Part shown: positions 1 to 6,149 of the stretch, piece by piece | Position numbering within the stretch: position 1 is the first letter of the stretch | Layout of the letters: the number at the start of each line of letters is the position of its first letter | DNA from: Elusimicrobiota bacterium | GTDB lineage: Bacteria > CAYTYR01 > UBA6262 > DAOVJB01 | NCBI GenBank assembly: GCA_030673425.1 | Contig: DAOVJB010000079.1 | Coordinates: 1-6,149 of the forward strand | Direction: 5' to 3' | Length of the DNA stretch: 6,149 bases | Notes under the pieces: generated by a model | The model's database searches: none | Seen by the model: only the letters and a program-made list of their open reading frames with translations | What the model was told of the DNA's origin: nothing | Made by a program: the position numbers and the translations under genes

Positions 1-531
1 AAAATTAAACGAGTAGGGGTTTTAGGCTTTACTGATTATAACGAACAAAAGGGTTCAGGTGAGACAGTAGCAGATGAATTTATCAGGCAATTAATAAGAA
101 AAGATATTACGGTAGTGGAACGTATCCATTTAGAGAATATTCTTAAAGAACAGGATTTAAGTTCTTCGGGCTATATGAATCCTCAGACAATAAAGAAAGC
201 TGGAGAGTTATTAGGGATAGACGTTATTATCACCGGTACAGTCACTAAATATTTACCTGAGGATAAATATATACTTTTGTTAGATACTGAAACAGTGAAA
301 ATTACTGAGATAATTATTGACTCAGACAGAGAGATAAGTCCTCACTTATTTGTTACCAATCCTCAAGTAGGAATTAGTGCACGAATGATAGATGTAGAAA
401 CAGGAACTATAGTATGGGCAAATTCTTATAGTTATGATGCTTTTGATATTGAAACGGCTGTTGAATGGACAGTTTCTGACTTACTCAGGTCCCTGAGGAA
501 GGTATGGCCTCAGATTAATAAAAAAAGTTAG
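1..531 (+). CDS. CsgG-like outer-membrane lipoprotein family protein (5' end missing)
   Basis: The reading frame is open from the first base to a TAG stop, giving the last 176 residues of a longer protein. A GTG at 115 is in frame, but conserved sequence continues upstream of it, so it is not the true start; the start and any signal peptide or lipobox lie outside the window. The fragment follows the CsgG-type pattern: a hydrophobic strand (VGVLGF, residues 5-10 of the fragment), a helix with VADEF, then VVER, a helix with NILKEQ, a GELLGID segment, VIITGTV, and a final strand before IVWANSY. This family includes the curli secretion pore CsgG and many envelope lipoproteins of unknown role that share its periplasmic fold. 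No csgE, csgF or curlin gene is visible, so a curli function is not supported. The next gene starts 11 bases downstream, so the two are probably co-transcribed. The fold is fairly secure; the function is not. Confidence 0.72.
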   Translation, partial: KIKRVGVLGFTDYNEQKGSGETVADEFIRQLIRKDITVVERIHLENILKEQDLSSSGYMNPQTIKKAGELLGIDVIITGTVTKYLPEDKYILLLDTETVKITEIIIDSDREISPHLFVTNPQVGISARMIDVETGTIVWANSYSYDAFDIETAVEWTVSDLLRSLRKVWPQINKKS

Positions 532-536
532 AGGAG
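531..536 (+). promoter_or_regulatory. Ribosome binding site supporting a TTG start
   Basis: GAGGAG lies six bases before the TTG at 543 and overlaps the last base of the preceding TAG stop. This strong Shine-Dalgarno match at good spacing is the main reason to accept the TTG as the start of the HD-GYP gene. It also suggests that translation of the two genes is coupled. Confidence 0.7.
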
Positions 537-542
537 ATAAAT

Positions 543-1784
543 TTGACCGATATAGAACAAACGGTTAGAAAATTACAGCAGGATATAAATATAAGGTTCC
601 TTGTAGCCGGGGTGGGATGTGTGCTGTTGTTATTCTTCTGGTTTTTGGGAGACGTTGAGAATTTATGGCCTGTTATAATAGTAGCTGCTGCAATTACACT
701 TTTGAATTTGATAATTTATCTCCTGATTAAACATCAGAAAGTAAATAGAGTTACTGAATATATAGTTTCTATAGTGGATTTTGCAGCGATCACTTACGGT
801 GCTAGTATTACAGGTGGCATTAAAAGTCCGTTTTACTTAATTTATATTTTAGTTATTTTGATCGAGGGGTTATATTCAAATACCTTACATGTAAAATATA
901 ATTTAATTTTATCCTGTATTTCCTACAGTGGTTTAATTCTTTTTTCCACTTACGGGAGATTAACACAGGATATGGCAGTTTCATTAGTTGCCAAATTAAT
1001 GTTCTTGTTATTAACCGGTGGTATTGCTCTGTATTATGTAAGGATTTTACTGTCTCAGAGACATCAAATAGAACAGGTCTATACCGAGAAAACCCGTTTG
1101 TATGATAAGGTTAGGAATTTTAATGAGGAATTAGAAAGTAGGATAAAAGCAGTTACTGAGGAATTAAATGAGAAATTAGATGATATTCAACATCTTTTTG
1201 TCAGCACTGTAAAAGCGCTTTCATCTGCTATTGAAGCAAAAGATACTTATACAAGTGGACATAATGAGAGGATGTTAGATTATACTCTGGCTATTTTAGA
1301 AGAATTAAGAGAATCTCCTGAATTTGATTTTGATTATGAAGAAGCCAGAGGTACACTTCAGTTGGCGGTTTTAGTGCACGATATTGGTAAAATCGGGATA
1401 CCTGATGATATTCTACAAAAACCCGGGTCATTGACCAATCAGGAATGGGATGAGATTAAAAAGCATCCAGACAAAGGAGTAAGCATCCTTGAGCCGATTA
1501 AGGAATTGAAAGAAGTCACGGATGTAATTAAGCATCATCATGAAAGATATGACGGAACAGGGTATCCAGAGGGGATAAAAGCAGAAGAAATTCCTCTTAT
1601 TTCAAGAATAATTGCCGTGGCCGACACTTTTGATGCCATGACTTCAGACAGACCTTACAGGAAAAGAGCAAGTGATGAAAAGGCTGTCGAAGAAATTAAA
1701 AATTGTGCTGGAACGCAGTTTGATCCTGTAATTGTAGAGGCTTTCTTAAAAGCAAATGAAAAAGGGAAAATTAACAGCCAGTAA
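543..1784 (+). CDS. Membrane-anchored HD-GYP domain phosphodiesterase
   Basis: This 413-residue protein probably hydrolyses cyclic di-GMP at the inner membrane. Residues about 17-168 hold five or six hydrophobic segments (near 17-35, 41-63, 73-90, 96-110, 119-137 and 146-168), including GGIKSPFYLIY at 91-101, a pattern also seen in sensor-kinase membrane domains such as PilS. A charged helix at about 171-215 looks like a coiled-coil signalling linker. The HD-GYP domain fills 220-405: SGH with His240, the HD pair 279-280 followed by IGKIGIPD, His308 in KKHPDKG, HHH at 331-333, DGTGYP at 337-342, and Asp361 before DAMTSDRPYRK. All the usual metal ligands and the GYP signature appear present, so it is predicted active. 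No GGDEF, PAS or receiver domain is seen; the signal presumably enters through the membrane part. It starts at TTG with a good ribosome site. The exact substrate (c-di-GMP or a related dinucleotide) is inferred from the family. Confidence 0.9.
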   Translation: MTDIEQTVRKLQQDINIRFLVAGVGCVLLLFFWFLGDVENLWPVIIVAAAITLLNLIIYLLIKHQKVNRVTEYIVSIVDFAAITYGASITGGIKSPFYLIYILVILIEGLYSNTLHVKYNLILSCISYSGLILFSTYGRLTQDMAVSLVAKLMFLLLTGGIALYYVRILLSQRHQIEQVYTEKTRLYDKVRNFNEELESRIKAVTEELNEKLDDIQHLFVSTVKALSSAIEAKDTYTSGHNERMLDYTLAILEELRESPEFDFDYEEARGTLQLAVLVHDIGKIGIPDDILQKPGSLTNQEWDEIKKHPDKGVSILEPIKELKEVTDVIKHHHERYDGTGYPEGIKAEEIPLISRIIAVADTFDAMTSDRPYRKRASDEKAVEEIKNCAGTQFDPVIVEAFLKANEKGKINSQ

Positions 1785-1811
1785 AAATTATAGCTGGATA
1801 AGGATACAAAA

Positions 1812-2678
1812 ATGATTAAAAAATGGAAAATGTCGCTTGTTTCCACAGAAAAAGCAGAGAACCAATTTATGGTCTATATACAGGGTGACAAAGAAAATGT
1901 ACAGGAAGTGGTGAATAAATTCAATAAGATATGTCGCGATCCATTCGAGATAAAAAAAGATGACTTTAACTGGGTTTTTTATATTATTAACTCAACAGAA
2001 GAACAAAGATCAAAAATAGAGGAATTCCTCAATCAGGTTACAGAAAAATCCGACATACAAAAAAGTGAGGGAAATGTAGAAGGAGAAAACGAACTAAGAT
2101 CTCTGGTTAATGAGGTAAAAAAGGTAATCCAGGATTTAGACAAAAAAGGATTAACCCTGGAGGAATTAAAATCTATTGAAGATAAAACAGCAGCACAGGG
2201 AACAGAAGAAAAAAAAGAGGAAGTTAAGGCTAAAAAGGTCAGAAAAAAGCCAGAAGAACATAAACCGGAAGAGATTCTAATAGGTTATTTATTTCCTGTA
2301 AAAGATGAGCAGAAGTTCAACATATTTATGGGTACTCTTTCTGATGTTGAGAAAGTTACTAGTAAAAAGCCCATCCAGTTAAAGAAAGTTTTTAGCGAAG
2401 CATATAACCCTTTTGATAAAAGTTTTAAGTTAAATTCGGTAGCCAAAATATTCAAAACCCACAAGATTGAGACTTTAGTGCTTTTAACTCCCGATTCAAG
2501 AATGATACCTAAAGAAAAAGAGATTATTGAGGAATTGAAAAGGAGGTTAAAAAGAAAAGTTCTTTTTAAGATAATTCCTTTACCCAGGATAGGTAAGAGA
2601 AGCATTTATTTGGATCTTATTGTGGATATAGCCTTATTTAAGGGGAAAGGATTAGAATACTTTAAACTGAAACATTAA
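1812..2678 (+). CDS. Uncharacterised two-module protein
   Basis: I do not recognise this 288-residue protein. It has no signal peptide or membrane helix and is probably cytoplasmic. Residues 7-76 read as strand-helix-strand-helix (FMVYIQG at 19-25, then a helix; WVFYIIN at 54-60, then a helix), which could be a small ferredoxin-like or ACT-like fold. A further helix at 92-122 and a low-complexity Lys/Glu linker at about 130-155 follow. Residues 155-280 look like a second alpha/beta domain, with hydrophobic strands ILIGYLFP (155-162), TLVLLTP (221-227) and VLFKIIPLP (250-258) alternating with helices, and an amphipathic or hydrophobic helix near 265-277. No catalytic motif stands out. The ATG at 1812 has AAGGA eight bases upstream; Met7 (1830) is an alternative start with no clear ribosome site. 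The gene lies 27 bases after the HD-GYP gene and 12 before gcvT, so it is probably co-transcribed with both. Base composition matches its neighbours. Confidence 0.8.
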   Translation: MIKKWKMSLVSTEKAENQFMVYIQGDKENVQEVVNKFNKICRDPFEIKKDDFNWVFYIINSTEEQRSKIEEFLNQVTEKSDIQKSEGNVEGENELRSLVNEVKKVIQDLDKKGLTLEELKSIEDKTAAQGTEEKKEEVKAKKVRKKPEEHKPEEILIGYLFPVKDEQKFNIFMGTLSDVEKVTSKKPIQLKKVFSEAYNPFDKSFKLNSVAKIFKTHKIETLVLLTPDSRMIPKEKEIIEELKRRLKRKVLFKIIPLPRIGKRSIYLDLIVDIALFKGKGLEYFKLKH

Positions 2679-2684
2679 AAGGGA
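2679..2684 (+). promoter_or_regulatory. Ribosome binding site supporting the GTG start of gcvT
   Basis: AAGGGA lies six bases before the GTG at 2691, directly after the TAA of the preceding gene. It supports this start over the next in-frame ATG, which is codon 25 and falls inside the conserved family region (AKMVAFSGW). Confidence 0.6.
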
Positions 2685-2690
2685 TATTGT

Positions 2691-3809
2691 GTGACTAAAA
2701 CAGAGACATCCCAATTATTACGTACCCCATTTTATGATATTCATACCTCTCTTAAAGCTAAGATGGTAGCATTTAGTGGATGGACAATGCCGTTGATGTA
2801 TACCGGTATTCTTTCAGAGCATCATTTAGTAAGGGAAAAAGCTGGTTTATTTGATACTTCCCATATGGGTGAGTTTGAAATAGAGGGAGAAGATGCTTTG
2901 GGTTTAGTTCAGAAATTAGTTACCAATGACGTTTCCAAACTCAATATTAATCAGATCCTTTATACGCCGATGTGTCAGGATGATGGCGGAATAATTGATG
3001 ATTTATTAGTTTATCGTTTAGGTGAACACCATTTTATGCTTGTGGTAAATGCTTCTAACATCCAAAAAGATTATAAGTGGGTTCTGGATAATGCCCAGGG
3101 ATTAAAGGTAAAAGTAAGAGATGTGTCGTATCAAACAGCTTTACTTGCTTTGCAAGGTCCCCAGTCCGGGAAAATTTTACAAGGGTTAGTAAAAGGAGAT
3201 TTAGATTCTCTCAACTATTATTGGTTTATAAAAGATGAGGTATATGGGATTAAAGGTATTATTTCCCGTACAGGTTATACAGGTGAATTAGGATATGAGC
3301 TCTTTATTACCGATGCTAAGCAGGAGAAACTTGAAGGTTTATGGAATGCTCTTATGGAAAAGGGTCGTGATTACGGTCTGGGCCCCTGTGGCTTAGGAGC
3401 ACGTGATACACTAAGGTTAGAGATGAAATATGCTCTTTATGGAAATGATATTGATGAGGCAACTAATCCTTTAGAGGCGAAATTGGGATGGACTGTTAAA
3501 TTTAACAAAGGCGATTTCAATGGAAGGGAAGCATTATTGAGAATAAGAGATAATGGTATAACTCGGAGATTGGTCGGTTTTGTGATGTTTGACAAAGGTA
3601 TTGCCCGACATGGCTATGATATTTTTATGGATGAAGAAAGAATAGGGTATGTAACCAGTGGTTCATTCTCACCTGTTTTGGGTAAATCTATTGGCATGGC
3701 ATATGTTGAGAATGATTTTGCAGAAACAGGGACGGAATTTGATGTTGAGATTAGGGGAAGAAAATGTAAGGCAAAAGTAGTAGATACCCCTTTTTATAAA
3801 ATAACATAA
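2691..3809 (+). CDS. gcvT: Glycine cleavage system T protein (aminomethyltransferase)
   Basis: GcvT takes the aminomethyl group carried on lipoyl-GcvH, releases ammonia and passes the one-carbon unit to tetrahydrofolate as 5,10-methylene-THF. The 372 residues match the usual length of about 360-375. Family landmarks occur in order: RTPFYDIH (11-18), FSGWTMP (28-34), FDTSHMGE (54-61), DDGGIIDDL (97-105, whose acidic pair 103-104 includes the position of the catalytic Asp), LALQGPQ (152-158), SRTGYTGELGYE (192-203), GLGARDTLRLEM (234-245), PLEAKLGW (260-267) and the C-terminal barrel domain with GYVTSGSFSP (319-328). The GTG start has AAGGGA upstream and leaves ten residues before the first conserved block, as expected. 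It is the first gene of the gcv block, only 12 bases after an uncharacterised gene. No frameshift or missing motif is seen. The GcvT-like paralogues (YgfZ, dimethylglycine or sarcosine oxidase domains) are excluded by length, intact motifs and the gcvH-gcvPA context. Confidence 0.97.
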   Translation: MTKTETSQLLRTPFYDIHTSLKAKMVAFSGWTMPLMYTGILSEHHLVREKAGLFDTSHMGEFEIEGEDALGLVQKLVTNDVSKLNINQILYTPMCQDDGGIIDDLLVYRLGEHHFMLVVNASNIQKDYKWVLDNAQGLKVKVRDVSYQTALLALQGPQSGKILQGLVKGDLDSLNYYWFIKDEVYGIKGIISRTGYTGELGYELFITDAKQEKLEGLWNALMEKGRDYGLGPCGLGARDTLRLEMKYALYGNDIDEATNPLEAKLGWTVKFNKGDFNGREALLRIRDNGITRRLVGFVMFDKGIARHGYDIFMDEERIGYVTSGSFSPVLGKSIGMAYVENDFAETGTEFDVEIRGRKCKAKVVDTPFYKIT

Positions 3810-3813
3810 GATA

Positions 3814-3820
3814 AAGGAGA
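3814..3820 (+). promoter_or_regulatory. Ribosome binding site of gcvH
   Basis: AAGGAGA, a near-perfect Shine-Dalgarno sequence, lies nine bases before the ATG at 3830. It is among the strongest sites in the window, which fits the need for plentiful H-protein relative to the enzymes. An earlier ATG at 3822 is in another frame and too close to this site to be favoured. Confidence 0.65.
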
Positions 3821-3829
3821 TATGTATTT

Positions 3830-4213
3830 ATGATACCAGAAGACTTGAAATTCACCGAAACTCATGAATGGATTAAGATTGAAGGCAAACAAGCAATAGT
3901 AGGTATTACTGATTATGCTGTTGAGAAACTAGGGGATGTTGTATTTGTAGAGTTGCCTGCGTTAGGTAAAGAGATTAAAAAGAAAGAGTCTTTTGGTGTT
4001 GTAGAATCAGTAAAAGCAGTTTCTGATTTATATTCTCCGTTAAATGGAAAAATTGTGTCTGTAAATGATAAACTGTCTAACAGCCCTGATTTACTAAATA
4101 AGGATCCTTATGGCGAGGGCTGGATAGTGAAAATAGAAGTAAATGACCCCAAAGAAATTGATAGTCTAATCTCAACAAAAGATTATGAGAAATTACTGGA
4201 AAAAGAAGGTTAA
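3830..4213 (+). CDS. gcvH: Glycine cleavage system H protein (lipoyl carrier)
   Basis: GcvH is the small cytoplasmic shuttle whose lipoyl-lysine arm receives aminomethyl from the P-protein, presents it to GcvT, and is reoxidised by dihydrolipoyl dehydrogenase. The length of 127 residues is standard. It begins with the family pattern (FTETHEWI at 8-15), continues with VGITDYAVEKLGDVVFVELP (24-43), and carries the lipoylation motif GVVESVKAVSD at 56-66 with the acceptor Lys62 (codon at 4013-4015). The back half has LNGKIVSVN (71-79) and the conserved DPYGEGWIVKI (92-102), ending in a short C-terminal helix. Nothing is missing, so it should be a functional carrier. It sits 20 bases after gcvT and 19 before gcvPA. 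Stand-alone GcvH-like proteins used in lipoate relay occur in some bacteria, but the operon position makes the glycine cleavage role clear. The lipoylating enzyme is not in the window. Confidence 0.97.
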   Translation: MIPEDLKFTETHEWIKIEGKQAIVGITDYAVEKLGDVVFVELPALGKEIKKKESFGVVESVKAVSDLYSPLNGKIVSVNDKLSNSPDLLNKDPYGEGWIVKIEVNDPKEIDSLISTKDYEKLLEKEG

Positions 4214-4232
4214 TTATTTAAAGGTATAAATT

Positions 4233-5624
4233 ATGTCGTATATCCCTCATACAGATAAAGACCGTCATGATATGATGATGAGCATAGGAATAGATTCTTG
4301 TAGTGAACTTTTTGATGATATTCCTTCCTCTATAAGGATTAAAGGGAAGATAGAATTACCTGAAGCTCTTTGCGAAATGGATTTAGTCAGTCATATGCAG
4401 GGGTTGAGTCAAAAGAACAAAAATCTCCAGGATGATTATATATCTTTTTTAGGAGCAGGAGCTTATGAGCATTTTATACCAAGTCTTGTTTCCCATATCA
4501 CCGGACGTTCTGAATTTTACACTGCTTATACGCCTTATCAACCCGAACTAAGCCAGGGAATTTTACAGGCTATGTTTGAATATCAATCTTTAATTTGTGC
4601 TATAACAGGTATGGATGTAGCAAACGCATCTTTATATGATGGGGCTACTGCGGTTGCGGAAGCGGTTAATTTAACTAGCCATGTGACTAAGAGAGATAAA
4701 GTCATCGTCTCCGGCATCCTTCATCCTGAATATAGAGAAGTGTTGAGAACTTATGCAAAACCAAGCAGTTTGAAAATTATCGAGACAGATTATGTAAATG
4801 GAAAAACAGATGTTAAACAGGTTAAAGATCTCATTGATGATAAGACTGCTTGTGTAATCATACAGAATCCGAATTTCTTTGGGCAATTAGAAGATTTATC
4901 CCAAATAAGTGAGATTGCTCATTCTAAAGGTTCTTTATTGATAGCCGTTATTTATCCTATCTCACTGGGGTTGTTGAAATTACCGGGTGACTGCGGGGCA
5001 GATATAGTCGTAGGAGAAGGACAGAGCTTAGGTATTCCTCTATCCTTTGGTGGTCCTTATTTAGGCATATTTGCATGTCGTAGTGATCTTACAAGGTACA
5101 TCCCGGGTAGAGTAGTGGGAATAACCGAAGATACATTACAGAGACGCGGTTATGTACTTACTTTGCAGACCAGAGAACAGCATATTCGCAGGGAAAAAGC
5201 AACTTCTAATATATGTTCCAATGAAGCTTTGTGTGCTTTGGCTGCCTCTGTATATATGGTTTGTTTAGGAAAGAAGGGGTTAAAGCAGGTAGCTAATCTT
5301 TGTCTGCAAAAAGCCCATTATTTAGCAGATGAGATAAGTAGGATTAAAGGATTCAAGTTAAAATTTACCACGTCTTTTTTTAATGAATTTGTTATAATAG
5401 TAGAAGGCTTAAATAAGAAAAAAAATCTGAAAGCAGATGGAAAATTAAATCTTGTAGAAGCTATAAATAAAAAATTGCTGAAAGAAAATATTATTGGTGG
5501 ATTTCCTTTAGGTAGGTTCTATCCTGAATTAGCAGATTGTTTGTTGTTTTGTGTGACTGAAAAGAGAACCAAGCCCCAGATGGATAAGTTAATCATGATT
5601 TTAAGGAACTTGGAAATTTCTTGA
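4233..5624 (+). CDS. gcvPA: Glycine dehydrogenase (decarboxylating) subunit 1
   Basis: This is the N-terminal-half subunit of the split P-protein, which works as a heterotetramer with GcvPB to decarboxylate glycine using pyridoxal phosphate held by the partner. The 463 residues are slightly longer than the usual 440-450. Conserved blocks are FLGAGAYEHFIP (72-83), YTPYQPELSQG (99-109), YDGATAVAEA (135-144), HPEYREVLRTYA (164-175), GADIVVGEGQSLGIPLSFGG (255-274), PGRVVG (291-296) and EQHIRREKATSNICSNEAL (315-333). The C-terminal domain ends with the expected GGFPLGRFYP (422-431) and CVTEKRTK (440-447). A Lys/Asn-rich stretch at about 392-406 looks like a small insertion and accounts for much of the extra length. 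Residue 241 is Tyr where I recall an acidic residue before the Pro in many relatives. The start ATG has AAGG eight bases upstream. The gene is followed after 13 bases by gcvPB. Confidence 0.96.
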   Translation: MSYIPHTDKDRHDMMMSIGIDSCSELFDDIPSSIRIKGKIELPEALCEMDLVSHMQGLSQKNKNLQDDYISFLGAGAYEHFIPSLVSHITGRSEFYTAYTPYQPELSQGILQAMFEYQSLICAITGMDVANASLYDGATAVAEAVNLTSHVTKRDKVIVSGILHPEYREVLRTYAKPSSLKIIETDYVNGKTDVKQVKDLIDDKTACVIIQNPNFFGQLEDLSQISEIAHSKGSLLIAVIYPISLGLLKLPGDCGADIVVGEGQSLGIPLSFGGPYLGIFACRSDLTRYIPGRVVGITEDTLQRRGYVLTLQTREQHIRREKATSNICSNEALCALAASVYMVCLGKKGLKQVANLCLQKAHYLADEISRIKGFKLKFTTSFFNEFVIIVEGLNKKKNLKADGKLNLVEAINKKLLKENIIGGFPLGRFYPELADCLLFCVTEKRTKPQMDKLIMILRNLEIS

Positions 5625-5637
5625 GAGAAAGAGAACT

Positions 5638-6149
5638 ATGTTTTCTGAACCTTTAATTTTTGATATATGCTCTAAGAGCAAGAATTTTTTTGGTGAGTGT
5701 GATGTTGAATCCCAGGATATTAATAAATTAATTCCCTCGGATTATCTTGCTCAAAGTGACCTGGATTTACCGGAAGTAGCAGAAGTTGACATTATTCGTC
5801 ATTATACACATCTGGCTGAGAAGAATTACAGTATAGATAGAGGTTTATATCCTCTGGGTTCTTGTACAATGAAGTATAATCCGAAGGTAAACGAAGATAT
5901 TAGTAAATATGCAGGGTTTACGAGTATTCATCCTTATCAACCTGAGGATTCAGTTCAGGGGGCATTGCAGATACTATATGAAATGGAGCAGTATCTTTGC
6001 CAGATAAGTGGTATGGATAAAATTACCTTTCAGCCCGCAGCAGGTGCTCATGGTGAAACCACAGGTTTGATGTTAATCAAAGCTTATCATGATAAACAGC
6101 AGGAAGGGCGAAGACGAAATAAAATCATTGTACCTGATTCAGCCCATGG
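5638..6149 (+). CDS. gcvPB: Glycine dehydrogenase (decarboxylating) subunit 2 (3' end missing)
   Basis: The frame opens at ATG 5638 and stays open to the window edge, giving 170 complete codons of a protein normally near 480-500 residues. It is the PLP-binding subunit partnering GcvPA in glycine decarboxylation. Diagnostic blocks are present: a leading LPSDYLA-like segment (IPSDYLAQSDLDLPEV, 32-47), HYTHLAEKNYSIDRG (55-69), YPLGSCTMKYNPK (71-83), HPYQPEDSVQGAL (98-110), FQPAAGAHGE (131-140) and the start of the PDSAHG motif (166 onward). The lysine that binds PLP would lie beyond the edge and cannot be checked. The ribosome site is weak: only a purine-rich AGAGAAAGAG run separates it from the gcvPA stop 13 bases back, so translation may depend on coupling to gcvPA. 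No in-frame alternative start lies upstream in the gap. There is no sign of damage in the visible part. Confidence 0.96.
   Translation, partial: MFSEPLIFDICSKSKNFFGECDVESQDINKLIPSDYLAQSDLDLPEVAEVDIIRHYTHLAEKNYSIDRGLYPLGSCTMKYNPKVNEDISKYAGFTSIHPYQPEDSVQGALQILYEMEQYLCQISGMDKITFQPAAGAHGETTGLMLIKAYHDKQQEGRRRNKIIVPDSAH

Larger units (their letters stand above)
1..6149 (+). other. Probable single transcription unit (csgG-like, HD-GYP, unknown, gcvT-H-PA-PB)
   Basis: All seven genes point the same way with gaps of 11, 27, 12, 20, 19 and 13 bases. None of the gaps holds a hairpin followed by a T run, and none is large enough for an ordinary promoter plus leader. This is the spacing of an operon continuing past both edges. 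Internal promoters inside coding sequence cannot be excluded, and I found none that I would defend. Co-transcription is inferred from spacing only. Confidence 0.65.

Noticed and set aside
1121-1180. Repeated GAGGAATTA-like words in the HD-GYP linker
   Set aside because: They encode recurring Glu-Glu-Leu in a coiled-coil segment; the similarity is explained by the heptad protein pattern and not by a DNA repeat.
1785-1811. Possible terminator or promoter in the 27-base gap before the unknown gene
   Set aside because: The gap is AT-rich with no inverted repeat, no T run and no convincing -35/-10 pair; only a ribosome site is supported.
1655-1846. 63-codon reverse-strand frame over the end of the HD-GYP gene
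   Set aside because: It lies antisense to well-supported coding sequence, spans the 1785-1811 gap and has no family resemblance; it is a shadow frame in AT-rich DNA.
2285-2605. 106-codon reverse-strand frame inside the uncharacterised gene
   Set aside because: The + strand gene here has a ribosome site, operon spacing and sensible predicted secondary structure, while the antisense translation is just hydrophobic Leu/Phe/Ser-rich sequence typical of the complement of Lys/Glu-rich coding.
3822-3833. Three-codon mini-ORF (ATG TAT TTA TGA) overlapping the gcvH start
   Set aside because: Its stop overlaps the gcvH ATG, which could suggest a leader peptide with reinitiation, but the ATG is one base from the Shine-Dalgarno sequence, too close for good initiation, and such short frames arise easily by chance.
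4671-4886. 71-codon reverse-strand frame within gcvPA
   Set aside because: It is fully antisense to conserved GcvPA sequence and has no recognisable motif.

Overview
The window is AT-rich bacterial DNA in which every gene lies on the + strand. Seven coding regions fill almost all of it, with gaps of only 11 to 27 bases, and I see no rRNA, tRNA, CRISPR array, insertion sequence or convincing terminator. The first gene enters from the left edge and the last runs off the right edge, so the window is an internal slice of a longer gene string that looks like one transcript. No stretch of 300 bases lacks a gene.

Layout: (1) bases 1-531, the C-terminal 176 residues of a CsgG-like protein of the outer-membrane lipoprotein superfamily; (2) 543-1784, a membrane-anchored HD-GYP protein, a probable cyclic di-GMP phosphodiesterase, starting at TTG; (3) 1812-2678, an unrecognised 288-residue protein with two predicted alpha/beta modules joined by a Lys/Glu-rich linker; (4) 2691-3809, gcvT, starting at GTG; (5) 3830-4213, gcvH, with the lipoyl-lysine motif intact; (6) 4233-5624, gcvPA; (7) 5638-6149, the first 170 codons of gcvPB.

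The right-hand two thirds is a classic glycine cleavage operon, T-H-PA-PB, using the split two-subunit P-protein. GcvPA and GcvPB together decarboxylate glycine and load aminomethyl onto the lipoyl arm of GcvH. GcvT then releases ammonia and forms 5,10-methylene-tetrahydrofolate. The L-protein (dihydrolipoyl dehydrogenase) and lipoylation enzymes are not in the window. The left third looks like signalling or cell-envelope genes. The uncharacterised gene 3 sits between the two blocks, and there is no room for a glycine riboswitch or a strong separate control region before gcvT.

Organism: the low GC, frequent AGA and ATA codons, split GcvP, GTG/TTG starts and Shine-Dalgarno-like sites suggest an anaerobic AT-rich bacterium. 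The CsgG-like protein hints at a cell with an outer membrane. A diderm lineage outside the Proteobacteria (for example an Atribacterota-like or Firmicutes-related group) would fit, but this is inference and I cannot place it from the window alone. No dramatic new system is evident. The least explained element is the gene 3 protein and its position between HD-GYP and gcvT.
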